Positions 30,760-38,041 of a stretch of DNA of 64,000 nucleotides are shown here, one piece after another (positions within the stretch are counted from its first letter, which is position 1; each line of letters begins with the position of its first letter). The stretch covers positions 1 to 64,000 of the forward strand of contig NZ_JAFKEC010000004.1 in the NCBI RefSeq assembly GCF_017848315.1, written 5' to 3'. The position numbers and the translations under genes are program-made. The notes beneath the pieces are model-generated. The model was not told the origin of the DNA. It saw nothing but the letters and a program-made list of their open reading frames with translations, and did not search any database. The DNA comes from Pseudomonas palmensis. Lineage in GTDB: Bacteria; Pseudomonadota; Gammaproteobacteria; Pseudomonadales; Pseudomonadaceae.

Positions 30760-32412
30760 ATGAACCTGCACCAGTACGCCGAAACCCACGAAGTCACCAA
30801 CCAGCCGCCCAGCCTCGACGGCGCCAATCTGTATCGCCTCGACCTGCCGCTGCAGCAATGGTCGCGCCATTACGGCGCGGGCTGGGCCGAGTCGCGCATC
30901 GATGCCTACGGCGCGCTGGCCGGTGGGCCGCTGATGGCCGCAGGCTTTCTGGCCAACCAGAACAAGCCGCAGTTCAGCAGCCATGACCGTTATGGGCATC
31001 GGATCGATCTGGTGGAGTTTCACCCGGCCTACCATGAGCTGATGCGGACTGCCATCGAGCATGGCCTGCCCTCGCTGCCTTGGGCCGAGCCGCGTGCCGG
31101 CGCGCATGTCGCCCGTGCCTCGATGACCTACCTGCACAGCCAGGCCGAAGCCGGTAGCGGCTGCCCGCTGACCATGACCTTTGCCGCGGTGCCGGCGCTC
31201 AGGCTGCAACCGGACCTGGCCGAGTACTGGGTACCCAAGGTGCTGGCCACCGCCTACGACCCGCGCAATGTCGGCGACCGGCACAAGGTGGGGGTTACGC
31301 TGGGCATGGCCATGACCGAGAAGCAGGGCGGTACCGATGTGCGTGCCAATACCACCCGGACCTACCCGGTGGGCGCGCCGGGGCCGGGCCAGGCCTACGA
31401 GCTGGTGGGCCACAAGTGGTTCTGTTCGGCACCGATGTGCGACGCGTTCCTGACCCTGGCACAGACCGACAAGGGCCTGAGCTGCTTTTTGCTGCCGCGC
31501 CATCGCCCGGACGACACGCGCAACCAGTTCTATATCCAGCGCCTGAAGAACAAGCTGGGCAACTGTTCGAACGCGTCCAGCGAGGTGGAGTTTCGCGGCG
31601 CCCTGGCCTGGATGATCGGCGAGGAAGGCCGTGGCGTGCCAACCATCATCGAGATGGTGGCCATGACCCGATTCGACTGCATGGTCGGCTCCAGCGCGCT
31701 TATGCGCCAGGCCCTGACCCAGGCCGCGCACCACTGCGCCCACCGCACGGTCGGGGGCCGGGTGCTGGCCGAGCAGCCATTGATGCAGAATGTGCTCGCC
31801 GACCTGGCCCTGGAAAGCGAGGCGGCGCTGGCCCTGAGCCTGCGCATGGGGCATGCGCTGGACCAGCCCGACGACCCGCACCAGGCGCGCTTTGCGCGGC
31901 TGATGACGGCGGTGGGCAAGTACTGGATCTGCAAGCGCGCGCCGGCCATGATCAACGAGGCCGCCGAATGCATGGGCGGCGCCGGTTACGTGGAAGAGAG
32001 CATCCTGCCCCGGCTGTACCGCGAGGCCCCGGTCAACTCGACCTGGGAAGGCTCGGGCAACGTGCAGTGCCTGGACGTGTTGCGTGCCCTTTCCAAGGAG
32101 CCCGGTGTACTGGACACGCTGTTCGCGGAGCTGGGCGATGGCCATGGCGACCCGCGTCTGGCCGCACACATCGGCAACCTCAAGTCGGCCTTCGCCGATA
32201 CCGGCGACATCCAGTACCGCGCCCGCCAGCTCACCGAGGACATCGCCCTGGCGGTGCAGGCCAAGCTGTTGCTGGAGGCCGGCAACGCGGCGGTCAGTGA
32301 CGCCTTCATCGGCAGCCGGCTGTCCGGCAGCGGCCGGGTCTACGGCACGTTGCCGCGCGGGGCGGACGTGGCGGCGCTGGTGCAGCGGGCCACACCGAAC
32401 TGGCCGCTCTAA
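30760..32412 (+). CDS. aidB: AidB-like acyl-CoA dehydrogenase
   Basis: Flavoprotein of the AidB branch of the acyl-CoA dehydrogenase superfamily; E. coli AidB binds DNA and is induced by alkylation. I chose ATG 30760 with AGGAG 7 bases upstream, giving 550 residues (E. coli 541). Segments shared with AidB are NQPPSLDGANLYRLD, MTEKQGGTDVRANTTR, LVGHKWFCSAP, MTRFDCMVGSSALMRQA, CMGGAGYVEES and NSTWEGSGNVQCLDVLR. Its true substrate is unknown, and no ada or alkB gene is adjacent. Confidence 0.9.
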   Translation: MNLHQYAETHEVTNQPPSLDGANLYRLDLPLQQWSRHYGAGWAESRIDAYGALAGGPLMAAGFLANQNKPQFSSHDRYGHRIDLVEFHPAYHELMRTAIEHGLPSLPWAEPRAGAHVARASMTYLHSQAEAGSGCPLTMTFAAVPALRLQPDLAEYWVPKVLATAYDPRNVGDRHKVGVTLGMAMTEKQGGTDVRANTTRTYPVGAPGPGQAYELVGHKWFCSAPMCDAFLTLAQTDKGLSCFLLPRHRPDDTRNQFYIQRLKNKLGNCSNASSEVEFRGALAWMIGEEGRGVPTIIEMVAMTRFDCMVGSSALMRQALTQAAHHCAHRTVGGRVLAEQPLMQNVLADLALESEAALALSLRMGHALDQPDDPHQARFARLMTAVGKYWICKRAPAMINEAAECMGGAGYVEESILPRLYREAPVNSTWEGSGNVQCLDVLRALSKEPGVLDTLFAELGDGHGDPRLAAHIGNLKSAFADTGDIQYRARQLTEDIALAVQAKLLLEAGNAAVSDAFIGSRLSGSGRVYGTLPRGADVAALVQRATPNWPL

Positions 32413-32481
32413 CGTGCGTGCCTTTGCCGGCGGATATAGGCAAGATGGGCCCATGCATGTCAGACAGACAGGAAGTACATT

Positions 32482-33954
32482 GTGAGCCGTACCGATGAAA
32501 CCTTCGTTGTCGTGGAAACCGCCGAGCAAGCCGTCGACCAGTTGGCCGCCTTGCACGAATCCGCCACCGCCGCACTGAGCCAGGCGCTCAAGCGCTACCT
32601 CAAGGACCGCACCGAGCCCAATGCGGCCGAGCGCGCACAGTTTCGTTACCCCGAACTGCGCCTGACCTACCAGTATCAGGGTGACGTACCGGTGATCACC
32701 CGGGCCTACGCCAAGGTTCAGTTGCCGGGCACCTACAGCATCACCGTGACTCAGCCGGCCGCGTTTCGCGGCTACCTGCTGGAGCAGCTCGGGCCCTTGA
32801 TGCGCGACTTTACCGTGACGGTCGAAGTGGGCCTGAGCGAGCAGAACATTCCCTACCCCTATGTGGTCGAGCAGGGCGATGAACTGGCCGGCACCGGCAT
32901 CACCGCTGCGGCGCTGGCGCGGGTGTTCCCCAGCACCGACCTGTCGGCGGCCACCGACGGCATCGCCGACGGGCTGTATGACTGGGCCAACGTCGACCCG
33001 CTGCCGCTGGCGCTGTTCGACGCGGCGCGGGTCGATTTCTCGCTGCGCCGGCTGGTGCATTACACCGGCAGCGACTGGCGGCATGTGCAGCCATGGATCC
33101 TGCTCACCAACTACCACCGCTATGTCGACCAGTTCATCACCCACGGCCTGGAGCAACTGCGCCAAGACCCGCGCTTCGTGCGCATGGTGCTGCCGGGCAA
33201 CGTGGTGATCGAAAAGGCCATGGACAATGGCGAGGCCCAGGCGCTGGTGGCCGGGGTGGTGTGGCACCGCTACCAGATGCCGGCGTATCACCTGATTGCT
33301 GCCGACGGCCATGGCATCACCCTGGTCAATATCGGCGTGGGCCCGTCCAACGCCAAGAACATCACCGACCATCTGGCGGTGCTGCGCCCGCACTGCTGGC
33401 TGATGATCGGCCACTGCGGCGGCCTGCGCCAATCCCAGACCATCGGCGACTACGTGCTGGCCCACGCCTACATGCGCCGCGACGGTATCCTGGACCGTGT
33501 GCTGCCGCCCAATATCCCGATCCCGGCCCTGGCCGAGGTGCAGTTGGCGTTGCAGGAAGCGGCGGCGCAGGTGACCGGCGAACGTGGCGACGAGCTGAAA
33601 AAGCGCCTGCGCACCGGCACCGTGCTGACCTACGACGACCGCAACTGGGAGCTGCGCTGGGCCCAGGAGCGCCCGTTGATCAACCTGTCGCGGGCCGTGG
33701 CAGTGGACATGGAAAGCGGCACCATCGCCGCCCAGGGCTACCGCCTGCGCGTGCCCTACGGCACCTTGCTGTGCGTGTCCGACAAGCCGCTGCACAGCGA
33801 GATCAAGCTGCCGGGGGCGGCCAACGCCTTCTACAACCGGGCGGTCAGCCAGCACCTGAAGATAGGTATTGCGGCGCTCGACCTGCTGCGCACCGAACTG
33901 AACTCGCTGCACTCGCGTAAACTGCGCAGTTTCGACGAGCCGCCGTTCCGCTGA
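32482..33954 (+). CDS. amn: AMP nucleosidase
   Basis: Hydrolyses AMP to adenine and ribose 5-phosphate, tuning adenylate pools. The 490-residue protein (E. coli 484) has an N-terminal Amn-specific domain (to about residue 180) and a C-terminal nucleoside-phosphorylase-like domain with VNIGVGPSNAKNITDHLAVL (partly quoted) and VDMESGTIAAQGYRLRVPYG. The GTG start follows CAGGAAG. It is 69 bases downstream of aidB, possibly an independent unit. rluE begins 6 bases later. Confidence 0.96.
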   Translation: MSRTDETFVVVETAEQAVDQLAALHESATAALSQALKRYLKDRTEPNAAERAQFRYPELRLTYQYQGDVPVITRAYAKVQLPGTYSITVTQPAAFRGYLLEQLGPLMRDFTVTVEVGLSEQNIPYPYVVEQGDELAGTGITAAALARVFPSTDLSAATDGIADGLYDWANVDPLPLALFDAARVDFSLRRLVHYTGSDWRHVQPWILLTNYHRYVDQFITHGLEQLRQDPRFVRMVLPGNVVIEKAMDNGEAQALVAGVVWHRYQMPAYHLIAADGHGITLVNIGVGPSNAKNITDHLAVLRPHCWLMIGHCGGLRQSQTIGDYVLAHAYMRRDGILDRVLPPNIPIPALAEVQLALQEAAAQVTGERGDELKKRLRTGTVLTYDDRNWELRWAQERPLINLSRAVAVDMESGTIAAQGYRLRVPYGTLLCVSDKPLHSEIKLPGAANAFYNRAVSQHLKIGIAALDLLRTELNSLHSRKLRSFDEPPFR

Positions 33955-33960
33955 GGCCCC

Positions 33961-34590
33961 ATGCCGTTACCCCCCCGTTCCAAGCCGCGGCCCGCCGCGG
34001 CCAAACCCGCCGGCCCGCGTCGCCAGGCCAAGGCGCCGCCGGCCGCGCCGCGCCTGCTCCTGTTCAACAAGCCCTTCGACGTGCTGACCCAGTTCAGCGA
34101 CGGCGAGGGCCGCGCCACCCTCAAGGACTTCATCGATGTACCGGGCGTATACCCGGCCGGGCGTCTGGACCGCGACAGCGAAGGGTTGTTGCTGCTGACC
34201 AATGACGGCCAGTTGCAGGCGCGCATTGCCGACCCCAGGCACAAGTTGCCCAAGACGTACTGGGTACAGGTGGAGGGCGAGCCGACCGAGGAGCAGCTGC
34301 AGCGCTTGCGCGAGGGTGTGCAACTGAATGACGGCATGACCTTGCCGGCCCAGGCGCGTCATCTGGAAGAGCCGCAACTGTGGCCGCGCAACCCGCCGGT
34401 ACGCTTTCGCAAGAGCGTGCCGACCGCCTGGCTGGAGTTGGTGATCAAGGAAGGGCGCAACCGCCAGGTGCGACGCATGACCGCGGCGGTAGGCTTGCCG
34501 ACCCTGCGCCTGGTGCGCGTGCGGATCGGCGACTGGAGCCTGGATGGGCTGGACCAGGGCTGCTGGCGCGAGGTGCCGGCGCGGCGCTAG
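33961..34590 (+). CDS. rluE: 23S rRNA pseudouridine2457 synthase
   Basis: RsuA-family pseudouridine synthase most like RluE, which modifies U2457 of 23S rRNA. 209 residues (E. coli 217). The catalytic aspartate is Asp70 in [39 protein letters not shown] and [12 protein letters not shown] follow the RluE pattern closely. The first 30 residues are a basic Pro/Ala-rich extension. The stop overlaps the convergent DUF2788 gene by 4 bases. Confidence 0.93.
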   Translation: MPLPPRSKPRPAAAKPAGPRRQAKAPPAAPRLLLFNKPFDVLTQFSDGEGRATLKDFIDVPGVYPAGRLDRDSEGLLLLTNDGQLQARIADPRHKLPKTYWVQVEGEPTEEQLQRLREGVQLNDGMTLPAQARHLEEPQLWPRNPPVRFRKSVPTAWLELVIKEGRNRQVRRMTAAVGLPTLRLVRVRIGDWSLDGLDQGCWREVPARR

Positions 34591-34790
34591 ACGCCTTCGA
34601 TGAAGCCGATGACCACGCTCTTGATGACGAAGGCGAGAATGCCCAGGCCCAGCACGAAAAACAGGATGAAGGTGCCGAACTTGCCAGCCTTGGATTTTTT
34701 CGCCAGGTCCCAGACGATGAAACCCATGAAACCAATCAGGATGGTGACCAGGATGGTCATCATCCATTCTTCGAACAACGCAGGATCCAT
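34587..34790 (-). CDS. DUF2788 small membrane protein
   Basis: A 67-residue protein with two membrane segments (about 9-30 and 40-62) separated by a basic loop (KKSKAGKFG). It opens with [11 protein letters not shown], the usual start of DUF2788 proteins. Function unknown. It lies 55 bases downstream of an Lrp-type regulator on the same strand, and its end overlaps rluE by 4 bases. Confidence 0.85.
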   Translation of the reverse strand: MDPALFEEWMMTILVTILIGFMGFIVWDLAKKSKAGKFGTFILFFVLGLGILAFVIKSVVIGFIEGV

Positions 34791-34845
34791 CGATCTTCTC
34801 CGCCAGGTTGAAGCGCGCGATTATACGCCCGGCCCGCAGCGCTGA

Positions 34846-35322
34846 CTAACGCAGGTGCGTAAGGGGCAGCTCGGTGCTGGCCAGCACCTGGTTGAGCACG
34901 AAGCTCGAACGCACGCTGGTGACGCCTTCGATGCGGGTCAGGTGGCCGAGCAGCAGCTTCTGGTAGTGGTCCATGTCTGGCACCACTACCTTGAGCTGGT
35001 AGTCGGCATCCATGCCGGTGACCAGGCTGCACTCCAGCACCTGGGGCAGGCTGCGGATGGCGGCCTCGAAGGTTTCGAAGCGCTCGGGGGTGTGTCGGTC
35101 CATGCCGATCAGCACGTAGGCGGTGAGGCTCAGGCCCAGCTTCTTGCGGTCGAGCAGGGCGACCTGGCGCGAGATGTAGCCATCGTCCTCCAGTTGCTTG
35201 ACCCGCCGCGAGCAGGGCGAGGGCGACAGGCCGATCCGTTCGGCCAGTTCCTGGTTGGAGATGCGCGCATCGCGCTGCAGTTCGGCAAGAATGCTCAGGT
35301 CGTATCGGTCGAGCTTGCTCAT
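34846..35322 (-). CDS. Lrp/AsnC family transcriptional regulator
   Basis: 158 residues: an N-terminal winged HTH (KLDRYDLSILAELQRDARISN to QLEDDGYISRQVALL) and a C-terminal RAM/ACT-like ligand domain (SLTAYVLIGMD to SSFVLNQV). Such regulators sense amino acids and often control adjacent amino-acid genes, but no such gene is next to it here. The upstream region holds repeated TTGCGCAA/TTGAGCAA sites suited to autoregulation. A small membrane protein gene follows on the same strand. Confidence 0.93.
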   Translation of the reverse strand: MSKLDRYDLSILAELQRDARISNQELAERIGLSPSPCSRRVKQLEDDGYISRQVALLDRKKLGLSLTAYVLIGMDRHTPERFETFEAAIRSLPQVLECSLVTGMDADYQLKVVVPDMDHYQKLLLGHLTRIEGVTSVRSSFVLNQVLASTELPLTHLR

Positions 35323-35375
35323 GAATGAAGCCTTTTCTGTTTCGATTGCTGCGGATTATCAATCCTTAGTTAAAA

Positions 35376-35412
35376 ATTGCGCAAGTAATGTTTTGTTGAG
35401 CAATTTTCGCAA
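35376..35412. promoter_or_regulatory. candidate Lrp-type operator, phased TTGCGCAA / TTGAGCAA sites
   Basis: The palindrome TTGCGCAA (35377-35384) is followed by TTGAGCAATTTTCGCAA (35396-35412), so similar half-sites are spaced about two helical turns apart in an AT-rich stretch. It lies 54-90 bases upstream of the Lrp-type gene. Regulatory role is inferred only. Confidence 0.35.
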
Positions 35413-35439
35413 TCCTCTGTCGCAGCGCTTGCCTATGAT

Positions 35440-35636
35440 GGTCAACAGAATCACTGCCCGGACACATGTCCACAGCGGCGGCCCCAATCAGGGGCGCTGC
35501 GGCCAGCAACCCCACCGGGTTGTGCTCGGCCCCCGGGCTGCACACTGTTCACAAGACAGCGTGAGGTGAGCCGGCGTCACAAGCGCCGAGCACGGACGAA
35601 AATCTCGAAGGGTGGCCTCAGGGTCACCCTTTTTTA
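35440..35636 (+). ncRNA. candidate structured small RNA or leader RNA
   Basis: The 400-base gap between the Lrp-type gene and the next + strand gene has a compact set of predicted stems. GGAC/GTCC is at 35460-35471. CAGC plus GCCCC (35473-35485) pair with GGGGC plus GCTG (35491-35499). A long-range 9-bp perfect helix joins GTGCTCGGC (35522-35530) and GCCGAGCAC (35585-35593). An intrinsic terminator follows at 35609. A TATGAT box at 35434 could start it, though no good -35 is seen. It does not match any ncRNA that I recognise. It could instead be the 5' leader of the gene at 35723. Confidence 0.42.
35609..35635 (+). terminator. intrinsic terminator upstream of the DUF6515-like gene
   Basis: A 10-bp stem AAGGGTGGCC / GGTCACCCTT (one G-U pair) with loop TCAG is followed by a T run (TTTTT). 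No protein gene ends just before it on this strand, so it must end a non-coding transcript or act as an attenuator. Confidence 0.8.
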
Positions 35637-35722
35637 ATGTCCGCAATTTCATCTGGCGCCTGCTGGCGCGTGGCAGGCGGCCTGATAGAGTAGGCCATGA
35701 ATGCCAGCGGGAGAGAAACAGC

Positions 35723-36520
35723 ATGAAGTCGCGCATCTGGCAGTTGACAGGTGTTGGTCTGCTTTGCCTGAGCCTGGGCGCACAGGCCCAGGACGAGCGT
35801 CGCGGACCACAGCAGGACCCCAATGGCGGCGAGCGCCCGCCTGCGTCCTCGCCGCTCAACGCGCGCCCGGACGAGGTCCGCCAGACCCAGCCGCCACGCC
35901 AGGGGTACTATCAGGACGTGCCGCGGCGCAATGACGCCAATCAGCACTGGCAGGCCGGCGGGCCGGGGCAGCGCCCTGGCGAAGGGCACGGCAATGGCTG
36001 GGGCCCCGGGCCTCAGTATCGGCCGGGGCACACCATAGACCGCTTCCCGGAACCGTACCGGCGCGTGCCGTATCGTGGCAGTGACTACTACTATTCCGGT
36101 GGCTACTGGTATCGCCCGCAGGGGCCGCATTACGTGGTGGTGGCGCCGCCTTACGGGGTACGGGTGAACTACCTGCCCGACTATGCGCGGCAGGTGTGGG
36201 TGGGCAGTGCGCTGTTCTTTCTGGCTGCAGGCACCTATTACCAGTACCTGGACGACAGCCGCGACTATGTGGTGGTAAGCCCGCCGGTGGCTGCGGCGCC
36301 GGCGCAACCGGGCAATAGCTATGACGTGATTGCCTACCCGGCCAACGGGCAGTCGCCACAGCAGGTCGATCAGGACCGCTACCAGTGTCACCGCTGGGCG
36401 GTGCAGCAGACCGGGTTCGACCCGGCATCGGCGACCTACGCGCCTGCGGCGCAGGTGACGGACACCTATCGACGGGCGCTGGGGGCGTGTTTGAGCGGGC
36501 GCGGTTACAGCGTCAACTGA
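35723..36520 (+). CDS. secreted DUF6515-like protein
   Basis: 265 residues starting with MKSRIWQLTGVGLLCLSLGA, a clear signal peptide (cleavage near GAQAQ). The start has GGGAGAG upstream. The mature N-terminus is a low-complexity Pro/Gln/Gly/Arg stretch to about residue 120. A Tyr-rich core follows (GSDYYYSGGYWYRPQGPHYVVVAPPYGVRV, quoted only as YYYSGGYWYRP), then a hydrophobic segment VWVGSALFFLAAGTYYQYL and a C-terminal domain with YQCHRWAVQQTGFDP. I place it with DUF6515 proteins by this pattern; function unknown, probably envelope associated. Confidence 0.78.
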   Translation: MKSRIWQLTGVGLLCLSLGAQAQDERRGPQQDPNGGERPPASSPLNARPDEVRQTQPPRQGYYQDVPRRNDANQHWQAGGPGQRPGEGHGNGWGPGPQYRPGHTIDRFPEPYRRVPYRGSDYYYSGGYWYRPQGPHYVVVAPPYGVRVNYLPDYARQVWVGSALFFLAAGTYYQYLDDSRDYVVVSPPVAAAPAQPGNSYDVIAYPANGQSPQQVDQDRYQCHRWAVQQTGFDPASATYAPAAQVTDTYRRALGACLSGRGYSVN

Positions 36521-36529
36521 AGCGCAACA

Positions 36530-36599
36530 GCTTCGCCGGCAAGGCCGGCTCCTACACGCACAGCGTGAATCCCGTAGGCGCCGGCCTTGCCGGCGAAGG
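36530..36599. repeat. inverted pair of REP elements
   Basis: TTCGCCGGCAAGGCCGGCTCCTAC and its inverted partner GTAGGCGCCGGCCTTGCCGGCGAAG, here named by their cores CGGCAAGGCCGG and CCGGCCTTGCCGG, are separated by about 20 bases. The pair lies between two convergent genes. Confidence 0.85.
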
Positions 36600-36609
36600 G
36601 GCTGCTGTG

Positions 36610-37482
36610 TCACTCCACCGGGTCGGCATGCACCAGCACTTCGGCCTTGGGGTACTCCCGGCGGATCGCCGCCGCTGCCGCATCGCACAGCACGTGGGCC
36701 TCGGTCAGCGTCAAGGTGCCCGGCAGCTCCAGGTCCACCTGCACGAACCAGCGGTTGCCCGACACCCGGGTGCGCAGGTCATGCGCGCCCTGCACGCCAG
36801 GCACCGCGCACACCAGTGTCATCATCTGCTCGCTCACCTCGCCGGGCAGCTCCTTGTCCATCAGGATGGCCGAGCTTTCACGGGCGATCTGCAAGGCACT
36901 CCATAGAATGTACAGCGCGATGCCCAGGCCAAAGTACGCATCCACCTGTGGCCAGCCGAACCGCGCCAGCACCAGCGCGACCAGGATGCTGGCATTGAGC
37001 AGCAGGTCGGAGCGGTAGTGCAGCGAGTCGGCGCGCACGGCGGTCGAGCCGGTGAGGCGCACCACCCTGGCCTGCACCATCAGCAAGGTGACGGTCAGCC
37101 CCAGCGACAGCAGCATCACGACAATGCCCACCGTGGCATCACCCAGCGGCGTGGGATTTTTCAGGCGTTCGACCGCCTGTACGCCGATCAGTACCGCACT
37201 CCCCCCGATGAACAGTGCCTGGGCCATGCCGGCCATTGCCTCGGCCTTGCCGTGCCCGTAGCGATGATCGTCATCGGCCGGGCGCAGGGCATAGCGCACC
37301 GCCAGCAGGTTGAGGAACGAGGCCACGCCGTCGAGCATCGAGTCGGTCAGGCCGGCCAGCAGGCTGACCGAGCCGCTGAGCCACCAGGCCACCGCCTTGC
37401 TCACGATCAGGATGCTGGCGACCCCGAGCGAGGCATTGGTCGCCAGGCGCAGCAGGCGGGCGTGTTCGGCGCTGGTGTTCAT
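36610..37482 (-). CDS. fieF: cation diffusion facilitator (FieF-type metal exporter)
   Basis: Proton-driven exporter of divalent metals (Zn, Fe, Cd) in the inner membrane. 290 residues with six membrane segments. The metal site residues are Asp47 and Asp51 in TM2 (LTDSMLDGV) and His155 and Asp159 in TM5 (LHYRSDLLLN). The regulatory loop site DDDHRYGHGK holds His73 and His77. The C-terminal domain has the ferredoxin-like fold ending with KAEVLVHADPVE. The FieF specificity is a family-level guess. Confidence 0.92.
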   Translation of the reverse strand: MNTSAEHARLLRLATNASLGVASILIVSKAVAWWLSGSVSLLAGLTDSMLDGVASFLNLLAVRYALRPADDDHRYGHGKAEAMAGMAQALFIGGSAVLIGVQAVERLKNPTPLGDATVGIVVMLLSLGLTVTLLMVQARVVRLTGSTAVRADSLHYRSDLLLNASILVALVLARFGWPQVDAYFGLGIALYILWSALQIARESSAILMDKELPGEVSEQMMTLVCAVPGVQGAHDLRTRVSGNRWFVQVDLELPGTLTLTEAHVLCDAAAAAIRREYPKAEVLVHADPVE

Positions 37483-37503
37483 CGGTCGTCCTTGTGCGGG
37501 CGG

Positions 37504-37923
37504 TCAGGCGGCGGGCTTGAGGCCGTACATCGCTAGTTGTTCAACGCTGCCCTTGTGCTGGATCAGGCGCGGGTCGTTCAGCGGCAGGCGCTGGCCCAGC
37601 TCGCTCTCCAGGATGGCCTGCAGGCGCACCTTGTCGACCTTGCCATCGGCAGCGATGGCCTTGTTCAGCGTGTGCGGGTCGACCTGGGCGGTCTTGCCGC
37701 CGGGCAGGTAGATGGCACCGGTGGCAAAGTCGACGCCGAAGGCGATCAGCCCGGGGATCACGTAGAACAGGATACCGATGGCATCCAGCGCCACGATCAC
37801 CGGGTCGACCTTGCCTTCGATCTGGCCGCGACGGTCGGGGAAGAACAGGGTGCCGCAAGCCGTCAGCTGGGTCAGCAGGGCAGCAACCACGGCACCGCCG
37901 ATAAGGCGTGAAGGAATACGCAT
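37504..37923 (-). CDS. YceK/YidQ-like (DUF1375) lipoprotein
   Basis: A 139-residue lipoprotein starting at MRIPSRLIGGAVV with lipobox LTAC (Cys23). Mature part: GTLFFPDRRGQIEGKVDPV, a hydrophobic stretch LDAIGILFYVIPGLIAFGVDFATGAIYLP (long form not quoted in full) and a short alpha-helical tail. The FVIPG...DFATGAIYLP pattern resembles small YceK/YidQ lipoproteins. Function unknown. It is divergent from hrpB and 21 bases downstream of the CDF gene on the same strand. Confidence 0.75.
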   Translation of the reverse strand: MRIPSRLIGGAVVAALLTQLTACGTLFFPDRRGQIEGKVDPVIVALDAIGILFYVIPGLIAFGVDFATGAIYLPGGKTAQVDPHTLNKAIAADGKVDKVRLQAILESELGQRLPLNDPRLIQHKGSVEQLAMYGLKPAA

Positions 37924-38041
37924 GTGAATCTCCGCAAAGTAGGCCGCACCGCTACCGGCGAAATGCCGGAGGGTGCAGCTAAGACCATGATAAGGCAGGC
38001 TCGGTTCGCCGTTATACTCGGCCGATTGTTCGAGGGCTACC

